Shown piece by piece: positions 52,813 through 63,400 of a stretch of DNA of 64,000 nucleotides. The position numbers were made by a program, and so were the translations under genes. This DNA comes from Methanomicrobiales archaeon HGW-Methanomicrobiales-1. GTDB taxonomy: Archaea; Halobacteriota; Methanomicrobia; Methanomicrobiales; Methanospirillaceae. The DNA lies in the NCBI GenBank assembly GCA_002839675.1, contig PGYM01000004.1, positions 62,001 to 126,000 of the forward strand, written 5' to 3'. The first letter of the stretch is position 1. Each line of letters opens with the position of its first letter. Below the pieces are notes generated by a model, which was not told the origin of the DNA, did not search any database, and saw only the letters and a program-made list of their open reading frames with translations.

Positions 52813-54271
52813 TTTTCTTATCCTCGTTCTCCAGCCCGACAAGGTTCTTGAACTTCTCAAGAATCGGTTCGATCACGAGTTTCAGGAGTTCTTCCTTGTT
52901 CTCGACCTGGTTAAAGAAGTGGAGCGGAAGGGCTGCTGCTGCCATGTTCGGGTGACCGCCGGCATCGCCCATCTCCCCGAACGCCTCAGACAGGGCATTG
53001 CCGACGTGCAGCCGGATGTCACGGTTGCGGGCGGAGATTACAATCGCGTTGTCGGTGATACCATAGACCAGTGCCGTGTTCACTCCTTCGAGCGTGATGA
53101 GGATATCAGCAGCCTGCGGGAGGGCATCCCGGTTCATCACAAAACCGACATTGGAGAAGAGGTACCCGCTCTGGATCTTTCGTTCCTGGATCGCCTTTCC
53201 GATCACGTCAAGCGTTTCCTGCGACATGGAAGGCGACATAATCTTGTCAAGCAGGTCTGCATCCGTGAGCGGCAGTAAAAAACCGGCATAGTTGAGATCC
53301 TGCGGAGTGACGTTGCGCTTGAACTCCTTGGTGTCCGTGCGGATACCATAGAGCAGGGCGGTTGCCACGCGTTTGTCCACCGGCACGTCCAGCTCCTGCA
53401 GGTACTGGGTCATGATGCTGGCAGTGGCACCGACCCCGGGCCGGATATCGACAAACGTGCTCTGGGTTGCGATATGCTTGCCATCCTTGTGGTGGTCGAT
53501 GACGATGTTGATGTTCGTCTGGGGGGGAATATCGTTGTTGGCGCCCGGGCCCGAACAGTCAACGAGTGCGAGGAAGTTGCACTGCTGCATGGCTTCTGCG
53601 GTCAGGTGCTCCATCTTGATGTCGAGCAGGTTGACAAACGTGCGGTTCTCCTGGTGGCCGATGTTGCCTTCGTAGAAGATCCGGGTGGTGAGGCTTTTCG
53701 GGTTGGCCCGTTTGGCAATTTCAGCAAGTGCCAGTGCCGAAGAGATCGCATCAGGGTCGGGATTCTTGTGGGTGATGATCCCTAAGGTGCCCTCCCAACC
53801 GGAAAGCAGGGTAAAAAGCCGCTGGGAGATCCGGCTGGAGTGTTGTTTTTTTATCTGGAGAATCGCCGAGCGGGCGACTACTTCCTGCGGGTACAGGACG
53901 AACTCGGCACCGGCCTCGGTGAGCTTCTGGCCATTGACCGGGTCGACCGATCGGGCAACGACCTGCACGGCGGGATACCGCTTCTTGATCGCCAGGACGG
54001 CAGCGAGATTGGCATCCCCGTCGCCGGTCATCACGAACGCGATCTCAAACGGGGGAAGGCCCACCAGCATATCGGACGAAGTGATATCGCGCTGGTAGGC
54101 ATCGAAGTTCTGGTCGCGGAGATGGCGCACCCGGGACTCGTCCTTGTCGACGACCATCACGCGCTCCTGCTCTTTTACGAGTTCCACTATGATATTGTAA
54201 CCGTTCGTGCCACAGCCGAAAATACAATATTTTGTTGGTCCCGGCTGTTCAAACGGGGCTGGTTCGGGCAT
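52802..54271 (-). CDS. RCK (TrkA-N) domain fused to DHH-DHHA1 phosphoesterase
   Basis: This is 489 residues. The N-terminal Rossmann domain (about 14-135) has 'YCIFGCGTNGYNIIVELV' and the acidic 'VVDKDES' that contacts NAD(H) or an adenine nucleotide. A DHH phosphoesterase follows (about 165-330): 'THKNPDPDAISSALALA', 'ALVDCSGPG' and 'IVIDHHKDG'. The DHHA1 end has 'GDAGGHPNMAAAALP'. Related DHH enzymes cleave cyclic dinucleotides or nanoRNA; the exact substrate here is not known. A TATA-like ttaata about 27 bases before the ATG suggests a leaderless transcript. Confidence 0.88.
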   Translation of the reverse strand: MPEPAPFEQPGPTKYCIFGCGTNGYNIIVELVKEQERVMVVDKDESRVRHLRDQNFDAYQRDITSSDMLVGLPPFEIAFVMTGDGDANLAAVLAIKKRYPAVQVVARSVDPVNGQKLTEAGAEFVLYPQEVVARSAILQIKKQHSSRISQRLFTLLSGWEGTLGIITHKNPDPDAISSALALAEIAKRANPKSLTTRIFYEGNIGHQENRTFVNLLDIKMEHLTAEAMQQCNFLALVDCSGPGANNDIPPQTNINIVIDHHKDGKHIATQSTFVDIRPGVGATASIMTQYLQELDVPVDKRVATALLYGIRTDTKEFKRNVTPQDLNYAGFLLPLTDADLLDKIMSPSMSQETLDVIGKAIQERKIQSGYLFSNVGFVMNRDALPQAADILITLEGVNTALVYGITDNAIVISARNRDIRLHVGNALSEAFGEMGDAGGHPNMAAAALPLHFFNQVENKEELLKLVIEPILEKFKNLVGLENEDKKNAV

Positions 54272-54374
54272 GTAACAGAAGATGTACTATTCTAGGGTAT
54301 TAAGGAATTCTTTGCGTGGGTATACAAAACCTTTATTCGGCATTATCGACCACATTATTAGGTCTAACAGGCTT

Positions 54375-54448
54375 GGGTCTGTAGCTTAGTTCGGCATAGC
54401 GGCGGACTCTTAATCCGCAGGTCAAGGGTTCAAATCCCTTCAGGCCCG
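54375..54448 (+). tRNA. tRNA-Lys (anticodon CTT)
   Basis: A full cloverleaf fits 74 bases. The acceptor GGGTCTG pairs with CAGGCCC (one T:G). The anticodon stem GCGGA/TCCGC carries loop CTCTTAA with anticodon CTT. The T arm is AAGGG-TTCAAAT-CCCTT, discriminator G. No CCA is encoded and no intron is present. Confidence 0.95.
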
Positions 54449-54539
54449 TTTTCTCATTGTTTTTTTGACAGGGGACCTGTTGTATTTCCGGCCGTAAATA
54501 CCGGATTACCGGTAGGCCCGGGTACGTTTTGTTTTTAGT

Positions 54540-54719
54540 TTAGTATCCCGGGAAGGACTCGGACCGGATGTTATCCTCCGGCAGACCCATCTTTCGGATC
54601 ACCGGAAGCATCGCATCAACCATCATGGTCGGTTCGCAGAACAGTGCCCCCAATTTGCGGGAGTCATGGGACGGCATCCGATCACCGTAGATCGCAAAGT
54701 GTCCCTCACTGACCCCCCC
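54540..54719 (-). pseudogene. 3' remnant of a ferredoxin-NADP reductase-like oxidoreductase
   Basis: The minus strand reads HFAIYGDRMPSHDSRKLGAL, then FCEPTMMVDAMLPVIRKMG and ends in an aromatic 'SFPGY' followed by TAA at 54540. The form 'CGPPxMV...MG(x)..I..E.F' is typical of the NAD-binding C-terminus of FNR-like flavoproteins; here the Gly-Pro is changed (FCEPT). A TGA stop lies just upstream in the same frame, and the catalytic FAD part is missing. It therefore looks like a decayed fragment. Confidence 0.55.
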
Positions 54720-54816
54720 TCACGCACCTTGCCATAGTTTTCTAGATATTACGAGGTAAAATGCACCCTCTTTTGCCCGGAAAACAAAGGATGGTGAGGG
54801 GGGTCAGTGAGGGACA
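54700..54816. repeat. Inverted repeat, 23-24 bp arms around a 70-bp spacer
   Basis: 54700-54723 and 54794-54816 are reverse complements over 23 bases except for one extra C in the left run (seven C versus six G). The spacer is A/T-rich. The left arm overlaps the oxidoreductase remnant, which suggests an insertion or inverted duplication. The remainder of the gap to 55001 shows no convincing gene. Confidence 0.6.
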
Positions 54817-55001
54817 TTTCGTCCGGACACTGGTCAGAAACCGCAGAAATAATGAGAAAATACGGTGGAGATGCCAGAGGGCTCCCGGTTTTCTACTGAT
54901 CGAAAAAATGTGGTCCGACCCCCATCCTGCGACGTCCGGGCGTTACCGGATCCGGGATCTTTCCGGAGCAGACCTGGCTATGAAACAAAAAAGAGGGGTA
55001 A

Positions 55002-56042
55002 TCATCCGAACGTTGCGGTTAGCTGGCGATCCTCCACAACGTTTGTTACAGTATATGAGATCGTAATTCCCTTCGATGAACCGGTATACACTATTGTTCC
55101 ATCCAGCTTGATGGTCAGGACTGCCACAGCGGCATTCGGAACAAAGTAAATAGTCTTGCTGCTTCCCCGGGGAACAGATATTTCCTGCCCATTCGTCAGC
55201 TTGACCGGAGGGGACAGGGAACCATAGCCTGATCCCGTTGGCGACCATCTCACGGTGATAGTTCGTGTCGAAGTTGTCGCTGTTGCAGTCGGTGTCACGG
55301 ATGTAGTTGCTGTTACGGTCACGTTTGCAGTCGGGACGGCAGTCACATTTACCGTTGCGGTAACAGTAGGAGAAGACGTAGCTGTCGAAGTTGCTGTTGC
55401 GGTCACGTTTGCAGTCGGGACGGCAGTCACATTTACCGTTGCGGTAACAATAGGAGAGGACGTAGCTGTTGGAGTTGCTGTTGTGTTGGTCACATTCACC
55501 GTGGCCGTCACGTTAACGTATATATTGGCAGTTGCTGTAACGGTCTCTTTTATCACAATCTCCTGGCTGATGAGGACACCGGAGGTCGCATCAACCAACC
55601 TGACTGATATCTGACCCGCGGGAAGTGTTACGATGGAGGCCCCGGCCAGATCGTTGGCCAGAATAAAACCGGAACCCGTGTAATAGAGATACACCAGGTC
55701 TCCCGGTGTGAATACATTCGTTCCCGGCGCAGGAACGGCAGCAAACGATCCGGCGGGGGTATCCACGTACACAGTTGCCTTATAGTTGGCAAGTGGCGTG
55801 TCGCTGAAAGATACCGGATCCCCCCCGCGATTAAAAAGGGTGATCACTTTTTGTCCGGCAACGCTTTTTACATCGGACTGCGAGACGACATAAGCGGTCT
55901 TCTGGGTTAAAGGGAGCCCCCCGTATGCAACAATCAGGATGACTACTGCACAACCAATGCAAAGCGCAATGATCAGTATCTCGTCTATGACTTCACTGAT
56001 CCCCTCTTCGCGTGTGTTGATACGCACACCTTTTCTTTTCAT
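55002..56042 (-). CDS. Archaeal type IV pilin-like surface protein with Thr/Val-rich repeats
   Basis: This is 346 residues. The N-terminus has a class III signal peptide (KRKGVRINTREEG, probable cleavage after Gly before ISEVIDE) and the hydrophobic pilin helix 'EILIIALCIGCAVVILIVAY'. A beta-rich domain (50-155) follows. Then comes a Thr/Val/Ala stalk rich in N-glycosylation sequons (repeated NVT) with a 28-residue tandem repeat, and a C-terminal domain 'ITVRWSPTGSGYGSLSPP' of about 85 residues. It is probably displayed on the cell surface. ATG 56042 is preferred to the GTG at 56045. Confidence 0.82.
   Translation of the reverse strand: MKRKGVRINTREEGISEVIDEILIIALCIGCAVVILIVAYGGLPLTQKTAYVVSQSDVKSVAGQKVITLFNRGGDPVSFSDTPLANYKATVYVDTPAGSFAAVPAPGTNVFTPGDLVYLYYTGSGFILANDLAGASIVTLPAGQISVRLVDATSGVLISQEIVIKETVTATANIYVNVTATVNVTNTTATPTATSSPIVTATVNVTAVPTANVTATATSTATSSPTVTATVNVTAVPTANVTVTATTSVTPTATATTSTRTITVRWSPTGSGYGSLSPPVKLTNGQEISVPRGSSKTIYFVPNAAVAVLTIKLDGTIVYTGSSKGITISYTVTNVVEDRQLTATFG
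55305..55472 (-). repeat. 84-bp tandem repeat (two copies) inside the pilin-like gene
   Basis: acgtttgcagtcgggacggc recurs at 55321 and 55405, giving a period of 84 bases (28 codons). The two units differ at only a few positions, and a shortened third unit follows. Because the period is a multiple of three, copy number can change without a frameshift. Confidence 0.8.
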
Positions 56043-56358
56043 CACTAGGTTTTATAAAAAAATTTCTATTAATTTGGTGTGGCGATCTTTTTTTTGTGCA
56101 GGTACGGTTGCGTTCGTACTACAGGGGTTATCAGATTGCAGGCTCGTTACGGGGTCTCATTGCCATTCACCCTTCACCGGCAAAATTTATGTTCCTTAAA
56201 AGCTTGGGCGATGAACAGGGTTTGCGGGAAATCAGATGACCACAGCATGAAATCCCCCGGATATTTACGGTCCTGACGATCAAAGAACCTGTAATACCGC
56301 AAAATTCCTTGGATCCAGAAGGAAAAAACAGGACCAAAAACATCAGGAATTCTGTAAA

Positions 56359-59300
56359 TCACCCGGTATACCGGAACTTCCCTTCAGGCACGAATATCTC
56401 GAACCGTGCCCCCCTACCGAAAATGCCGGTCTCCCGAATGGTAATACCGGTGATAGCAAGGATCTCCCGTGCCAAAAACAATCCCAGGCCGGTATTCTTT
56501 CCCATTCCCCGCTCGAAGATCCTCTCCTTCTCCTCAACCGGGATTCCCGTACCATTATCTTCCACAATCACCAGCAGGCTGTCGGGTTCGCGCTCGCAGA
56601 GGACAGTAATCTCAGTCACCCGGACACCGTGACGGAACGCATTATCAAAAAGGTTAAAAAAGACCCGTTCCAGCATCGGATCGGCAAAGATCCCGATGCC
56701 CCTGCAGGTGCCGGAGAACGTTACCGGGACCCGGCTTTCTACCCGTCCGATAATTTCCTCGATCGAAAGCCAGGCCGGTGCTTTTGCACCCAGTTCCTGG
56801 TACATCCGGGTGAACTCGATCTGGCGGGCGATAGTATCTGCCGCAGTAATGATCTTGCCGAGATAATCGGTGATGACCGGGTCGCCTTTCTTCAGGGCAG
56901 CGATCTGGGCATATCCCTGCAGGATCGTAAGCTGGTTCACCACATCGTGCCGCGTCATGCTGTTTAAGAGATTGAGTTTGTGGCTGGCCTCGCGGAACGC
57001 CTGTTCCATGGCGCGGTACTCCGTGATATCATGGATAAACCCTTCAGTCCCGTTCACCTCCCCGTTCTCATTATGCAGGAAGTGGGCATTTACGGAACCC
57101 CAGAACGTGGAGCCATCCTTTCGCTGTAATTCAATTGTCTGATCAACAATATTCCCATCCCGGGTGATTTTTTCGATCAGGGACTGGCGGACCTCCGGGT
57201 GCAGGTAAAAACCGGCCATAGGTTTACCGATCATCTCTTCCACCGAGTCATACCCCAGCATACTTGCCGCGGATGGACTGGCCATGACAATCAGACCTTC
57301 GGCATCGGACCGCATGAACGCATCCTCGATATTCTCCACAACGGTGCGGTACCGTTCCTCACTCTCGCGGAGGGCTTCTTCTGCTCGTTTACGCTCCGTG
57401 ATATCGAAAAACGTTGCCACCATGGCACCGGGCACGGTCCGGAATGCGCTGACAGAAAAGGCCCCGTTGATCTTTCCCTCATGGTAGATTTCCTGATCGG
57501 TATGCCACGGAATACCATCCGCTGCAACCCGCCGGTACTGGTCGGGAATCTCCGTCTTGACGAGCCCGGGGAATGCGGTTTCAATGGGCTTACCGATAAA
57601 TCCACTATGCTTTACACCCAGGATCGTATCTGCGGCAGGATTTGCCCCGGTAAAGATGAGCGAGCCGTCATTTTTCAGCTCATAGAAATGCATGCCGAAC
57701 GGGGAATGATCGAAAACGTTCCGGAGCTGCTCCTCGCTTTCGCGTATTGCCGTGATATCCCGGGCCGCGGCAAGTACGATCTCTTTTCCAAAAAATGTAA
57801 TCGCATGAATGCTGACCTCAACCGGAAAGAGAGATCCGTCTTTTCTCTTGTGTTCTGCATAAAATGTGTATTTCCCGGTTTCCGATAATTTCTGCCCGAT
57901 TCCATCCATCTTGTCCCGGTGCGCATCCGAAACGATATCCCGGACCGTCATCGTGAGCAGATCTTCGCGGGTATATCCCAGCTTGTCGCACATGCTGTCA
58001 TTCACTTCAAGGAATTTGCCGGGCATACCATCGGGGGATATCTCATGGACATAGATCTCATCATTTGTATTGTTGAAGAGAGTTCGGTACTTCTCCTCGC
58101 TCTCCCGTATCCGCTGTTCCCTGCGGGCAAGCTCTCCGTACTGTGACCTCAGCTCCTCTTCAGTCGCGGTCACCTGCTCGTAGGCAGCACGGAGTTCGTC
58201 TGCGGATTTTTTCTTCTCCGTGACATCCCGGGCAATCCCCCTGAATCCTTTAAACTGGTTATCGCGGTCCAGCAACGCGACTGCACGGACTTCCATGATA
58301 ATGAGATGCCCGTCATTGCACCGGATGGGTATATCAAATCCCTTCGGGGGTTTTTTAATCCGGACACTGGTAGAAAAGATCTCCTCGAACTCCGGTAATG
58401 CGTAATCCGGGACAAGGGATGAGAGGGTTTTACCAACAATTTCCGAAGGAGGGTATCCCATCAGCGCGGTAATTCGCGGGCTTATATAGGTAAATACCCC
58501 CTGTGTATTCATCTCCCAGATAAGATCCGGCGAAGTCTCGACAAGGTCCCGGAATTTTTCTTCAGAACCTTTGAGCGCCTCCTGGTTGTCAGCAAGCTGT
58601 TCGAACTGTTCCCGCAGCTCCTCTTCAGTCGCGGTCACTTTCTCATAGGCAGCACGGAGTTCGTCCCGTGCCATCTTCCGGTCCGTGATATCGATCCCGA
58701 CACCCGTGAAATAGATCTTATTATCAATCTCCAGCCGCTGTGCGGTTAAGAAAAAAGGGATCTTCTTCACGCTCTTTACCTGAAGGTCTGCTTCCACGCT
58801 GGCATACCCTTCCCTGAGTGCCCGTTCTACCGCGGCAGTAACAGCGGCAATTGCCGGGTCATCTCCCTTGAACCAGTCAAAGATATGCATACCGGCGAGT
58901 TCTTCAGCCGTATAGCCGGTGATCGTCTCGTGGCTTTTGTTCCACCGTATGAGCCGGCCCTCACTCTCATAGAGATAGAGCAGCCCGGGAACGCTGTCAA
59001 CCACGGCGTCCGAGAATGTCTTTTCCTTTTTGAGGGCAGCTTCGGCTTTCTTCTGGTCCTCGATATCCTCAATCGTGCCTTCATAATACAGGACTGTTCC
59101 CTGCGGATCGCAGACCGCAATGGCATTGATCTTGACCCAGATCATATGCCCGTCACGGTGGTAGAACCGGGCCTCAAAATCCTTAACCAGCCCTTCGGAT
59201 TTCAGCAGATCGTTAAAGCGCGTGCGGTCTTCCGGGTCGACATAGAGTTGGGACCGGATATCGTTGACGGCATCTATCATCTCCTGCGGCGAGTCATAAC

Positions 59301-60312
59301 CGGCGATCCTGGCGAACGTGGCATTGATGGCAGAGAATTTGCCTTTAAAAGTGGTCCGGAAGATCCCGATCACGGAATTTTCAAACAGGTCGCGGTACTT
59401 CTTCTCGCTCTCATGGATTTTCTTCCCGGTCTCTGCCAGTTCCTCGTACTGTTCCCGCAGCTCCTCTTCACTTGCGCTGATCTGCTCGTACGCGGCCCGA
59501 AGCTCATCTTCTGCTTTCTTCCGCTCGGTGATATCGCGGATCGCTTCAATGGCCCCGGTGATCTGCCCTTCGCGGTTGTAGAGCGGGCTTGCCTTGGCAA
59601 GGGCCGTGATCGAACTCCCCTTCGGGTGAGGGAGATCGGTTTCCGCGGTCAGGTATACCCCCTGGCGCTGGATATGGGTATAAAACAGTGCAACCTCATT
59701 GTCCGGCGCTAATACCAGATCGATAAGAATCGGTCGCCGCTTACCGTAAAACGGGATTGCATACTCGTGGTCGCCTTTCCCAAGCATCGCAGCAGCAGAG
59801 TAACCGGTCATCTCCTCGATGGCGCGGTTCCACGCGATGATAATCCCCTCGCGGTCGATCGCAAACGTGGCATCGGGCAGGAAATCGATGATATCGGCAA
59901 GGCGCTTTTCCGACTCGACCAGGGAGTGCTCCGCTCGCCGCCGTGCTATTGCCTGCCGGATCTTGTGCGACAGTTCGGCAAACTGCGACCTGACATCCCC
60001 GCCCTTCTGGAGATAGAAATCAGCCCCGTTATTGATCGCATCGATAACCACATCCTCCCGCCCTCGGCCGGTAAAGAGGATGAACGGGACATCGCCGAAC
60101 TGCCCGCGAACAGCCTTTAAGAATTCGATCCCGTCCATATCCGGCATCTGGTAATCCGAAACGATGGCATCAAAGGACTGGATCGCCGGCAATGCAAGTG
60201 CATCTTTGGCCGATAAAGCGATCTCGACGTGGAATTCCGGCGATTGTTCTAAAAAGAGCTTGCCCATTTCGAGGAGATCGCGCTCATCATCCACATAGAG
60301 TACAGAAAACAT
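56359..60312 (-). CDS. Hybrid sensor kinase: REC-PAS(7)-kinase
   Basis: At 1317 residues it is the largest protein here. It starts MFSVLYVDDERDLLEMGKLF. The receiver is about 1-125 (SDYQMPDMDG). Seven PAS domains run from about 130 to 1110, with coiled coils of the 'ELRAAYEQVTATEEELR' type after the first, third and fourth. The kinase core (1111-1317) has H-box MTRHDVVNQLTILQGYAQI, N-box LFDNAFRHGV, DNGTGI and GMGKNTGLGLFLAREIL. The first PAS ('DFLPDATFAIDREG', 'AWNRAIEEMTG') is shared with the proteins at 13873 and 17437. No TM segment is seen; it probably signals from the cytoplasm. Confidence 0.9.
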   Translation of the reverse strand: MFSVLYVDDERDLLEMGKLFLEQSPEFHVEIALSAKDALALPAIQSFDAIVSDYQMPDMDGIEFLKAVRGQFGDVPFILFTGRGREDVVIDAINNGADFYLQKGGDVRSQFAELSHKIRQAIARRRAEHSLVESEKRLADIIDFLPDATFAIDREGIIIAWNRAIEEMTGYSAAAMLGKGDHEYAIPFYGKRRPILIDLVLAPDNEVALFYTHIQRQGVYLTAETDLPHPKGSSITALAKASPLYNREGQITGAIEAIRDITERKKAEDELRAAYEQISASEEELREQYEELAETGKKIHESEKKYRDLFENSVIGIFRTTFKGKFSAINATFARIAGYDSPQEMIDAVNDIRSQLYVDPEDRTRFNDLLKSEGLVKDFEARFYHRDGHMIWVKINAIAVCDPQGTVLYYEGTIEDIEDQKKAEAALKKEKTFSDAVVDSVPGLLYLYESEGRLIRWNKSHETITGYTAEELAGMHIFDWFKGDDPAIAAVTAAVERALREGYASVEADLQVKSVKKIPFFLTAQRLEIDNKIYFTGVGIDITDRKMARDELRAAYEKVTATEEELREQFEQLADNQEALKGSEEKFRDLVETSPDLIWEMNTQGVFTYISPRITALMGYPPSEIVGKTLSSLVPDYALPEFEEIFSTSVRIKKPPKGFDIPIRCNDGHLIIMEVRAVALLDRDNQFKGFRGIARDVTEKKKSADELRAAYEQVTATEEELRSQYGELARREQRIRESEEKYRTLFNNTNDEIYVHEISPDGMPGKFLEVNDSMCDKLGYTREDLLTMTVRDIVSDAHRDKMDGIGQKLSETGKYTFYAEHKRKDGSLFPVEVSIHAITFFGKEIVLAAARDITAIRESEEQLRNVFDHSPFGMHFYELKNDGSLIFTGANPAADTILGVKHSGFIGKPIETAFPGLVKTEIPDQYRRVAADGIPWHTDQEIYHEGKINGAFSVSAFRTVPGAMVATFFDITERKRAEEALRESEERYRTVVENIEDAFMRSDAEGLIVMASPSAASMLGYDSVEEMIGKPMAGFYLHPEVRQSLIEKITRDGNIVDQTIELQRKDGSTFWGSVNAHFLHNENGEVNGTEGFIHDITEYRAMEQAFREASHKLNLLNSMTRHDVVNQLTILQGYAQIAALKKGDPVITDYLGKIITAADTIARQIEFTRMYQELGAKAPAWLSIEEIIGRVESRVPVTFSGTCRGIGIFADPMLERVFFNLFDNAFRHGVRVTEITVLCEREPDSLLVIVEDNGTGIPVEEKERIFERGMGKNTGLGLFLAREILAITGITIRETGIFGRGARFEIFVPEGKFRYTG

Positions 60313-60356
60313 CGGTCGTATCCAGAACTATAGTATCCTCATGCGCTGGTTATTCT

Positions 60357-60387
60357 ATATAAAATTGCGGAATTAAATATAAAATTG
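60357..60387 (-). promoter_or_regulatory. Duplicated A/T-rich TATA-like element upstream of the 1317-residue kinase
   Basis: ATATAAAATTG occurs at 60357-60367 and again at 60377-60387, 20 bases apart. On the minus strand the proximal copy is about 45 bases before the ATG at 60312, suitable for a TATA box with a short leader. Confidence 0.35.
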
Positions 60388-60499
60388 TTGAATAAAAACG
60401 GATTTTCCCGGAAGGAGAAAGAACAAAAAAAGTCCGGAGGTCAGTTATGGATCAGCGGGAAAAACGCTATAAAAAAACCGTGCCGGAAGAGATGTACTA

Positions 60500-63400
60500 T
60501 CACGGTGATCCGGTCCCGTCAACACGATATCTACCTGCCGGAACCCGGATCTCGAACCGGGCTCCTTTCCCCGGGATTCCCGTCTCACCGATAGTCATAC
60601 CGGTAATGGCCAGGATCTCCTTTACCAAAAAGAGGCCCAGGCCGGTGTTCTTCCCAAACCCGCTGTCGAACAACTGCTCCTTGTCCTGTGCCGGAATTCC
60701 CGTACCATTATCCTCGACAACAAGGATTAAATCCGTATCATCGCGCCGCGAAAAAACCCTGACAAAGGTCATCCGTTCTCCACCGTACCGGAGCGCGTTA
60801 TCAAAGAGATTATAGAAGATTTTTTCCAGGAGGGGATCGCCAAACAGCACAATACCGGGAAGATCAATTTCCAGCCGCACCCTGTTGAACGGAAGAGACG
60901 CAGCCGTGCTCCTGATCAGTGCAGCCGGGTCCTGCCACGCAGGGGGTTTTACTCCCATGTCGTCAAATACGGTGGTGAAGTTGATCTGCTGGCCGATGAT
61001 CCCGGCTATCTTCTGTCCTTTTGTTATCATCTCCAGCATCTGCCGGGGATCATCGACCGATTCCCGGGACAGTTCCAGCCAGCCGTTGAGGGCAAGGAGC
61101 TGGTTGCGGATATCGTGGCGCGTGATGCTGGTCATGAGCCTGATCTGCCGGTTGGCCTGCCGCAGGGCATCCTCCACCTGCTTGAGATGGGTGACATCGT
61201 GGAGGATTCCTTCAATGCCGTTTATGTTCCCTTCAGCATCATACAGGAGACGGCAGCTGGCTGTCGCATAGTGCAGTTCCCCGGACCGGTCTTTTAAGGT
61301 CAGGGGATATCCCGTGACAACCTTATTTTTCAGGATATACCCCATGAACACGTCCCGCTCATCGGAATCTGCATAAAAATCGGTCGCCCGCATCTTCCCT
61401 ATGATATCGGCAGGATTGTCATAGCCTACAATCCGGGCACCGTACGAGCTGATCATGGTGATGACGCCTTCCCGGTCTGTGCGGTAGAAGACGTCCTGCA
61501 TGTTCTCGATAATAAGCCGGTAATCCTCTTTGCTTTTCAGCAGCATCTCTTCAGCCCGCTTACGGTCGGTGATATCACGCGAAGAAGTGATAACCTCAGT
61601 AACGATCCCATCAGGTCCACGGACGGGGACTAAAAGGCAATCGAGCCAGAGTCCGGAGGAGGGAAGCCTGAGCTCGATCCGGCCCTCTTTTCCCGTAGCA
61701 AATGCCTCCCGCAGGGCTCGCTCACAAGACTCAACAATTTCGGGTTCGAACCCGGTCTCACCGTGGGTTTTTCCCATCCACTGCCCCGGGGAAATGCCCG
61801 CGACCCGTTCTACTATCGGGTTTACGTAGATATTCCGCAGGTTCCGGTCAAAGAGCATGATGAGATCCTGCGACTGCTCGGTGAGGCCCCGGAACCGTGC
61901 CTCGCTATCACAGAGCGCCTCCCAGATGTCCTTCTGGTCGGAGACATTCCGGACAATGCCCTCGGTTCCGAGAATCCTGCCCTGGTCATCCCGGTAATAC
62001 TGGACATTGATGGAGACCGAGATGGGGGTGCCGTCTTTTCGCAACCCTTCCCCGTAACTATTTACTACCCTGCCCTCTTTTTTTAAGTCCTGCAGCATTT
62101 CGTCCCTGAATTCAGGGGATGCATACAGGTTAATGGCCGGGATACCAAGGATATCCTCCTCCGAATCATATCCGAACATCCGGACGGCAGAAGGACTCGC
62201 CATGTTGATGCGATCGGAAGTGTCGGTACGGAAATAGGCGTCCTGCATGGTGTCCAGGATCTTCCGGTACCGCAGTTCGCTCTCGCGAAGCACCACTTCT
62301 GCCTGCTTCTTTTCCGTGATATCGCGGGCAATGCCAAGGATCGCCGGCCTCCCAAGAAATTCAACTAGATCAACGAAAAATTCCGCATCACGCACTTCGC
62401 CGTTCTTCCGGAGAATCCGGGCCTGGAAAGCTGAAGATACGTGCCCACCGGCAAATCTCCGGGCTGCCGCTTCTTTCAGCCGCTCGCGATCCTCCGGGTG
62501 GATGAAATCCCAGAGTTCCCGTTTCATGAGTTCTTCATGCGGGTACCCGCTGATCTCCTCGGCCTGCTGGTTGATAAAGAGAAAGTGGTTGTCCCGGTAG
62601 ATGTAGATGGAATCGTGGCTGTGCTCAACAACGAGCCGGTACTTTTCCTCGGATTTCTTCAATGCTTCTTTTGCCTGCCGCTGTTCGGTTACATCATGGG
62701 AATAGATTGCGACCGCATCGGCATCTCCCTCCGACCCGGCGACCGGGTAGAGATGGTTCTCATAGGATCGCCCGGTCCGGTTGTCAAGATATACCAGCGG
62801 TTTCCGGGTTGCGATCGCTTCGTTGATTTTCATCCGCCGCAGGTTGGCAAGGTCAGGGGAGATGAGCGTAAACGCATCCATACCTTTGAGGCGATCCACC
62901 GGCAGGCCAAACCGGATCGTAGCTGCATGATTGGCAGTAAGAATGATCCCATTTCTGTCGACCATAAAAGAGACATCAGGAGGTGCATTGAGGAGGGCAT
63001 CGATGGTCTGCTGCGCCCTTTTCTGCGCCGTTACATCAAAGGACTGGATGTAGACAAGCTCCTGCCCATGAACCTTTACCCGGGTCATGGAGGTGAGCGT
63101 GGACCAGGTCCGGCCATCCGGGATCCTGATATTCAGCTCGGCATTCTGGATGGTTCCCTCCCGCTCGAGTTGTTCGAGGATGTGGGATTTCTGGACAGGA
63201 TCAAGGATCACACCGAGTTCAGTGCCGGTCTTTCCCAGGACATCCTCTCGGTGCATGCCGATCTCTTTGAGGAGGCGATCATTGACATCAATAATCTTGC
63301 CGGTCGAATAATCGAAGATCAGCTGGTTGACAGGACTTGCATTGAAGAATGTAACGAATCGTGCTTCTGATTCCAGCCGGGCATCCATGGCCCGTTTGCG

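Noticed and set aside
54761-55066. Plus-strand open frame of 101 codons near the inverted repeat
   Set aside because: It is Arg-rich and low in sense, crosses one repeat arm and runs into the 3' end of the pilin gene on the other strand. No ribosome-binding site is seen.
55305-55472. CRISPR-like tandem repeat
   Set aside because: The units are directly adjacent without spacers and are in frame within the pilin-like gene. It is a protein repeat, not a CRISPR array.
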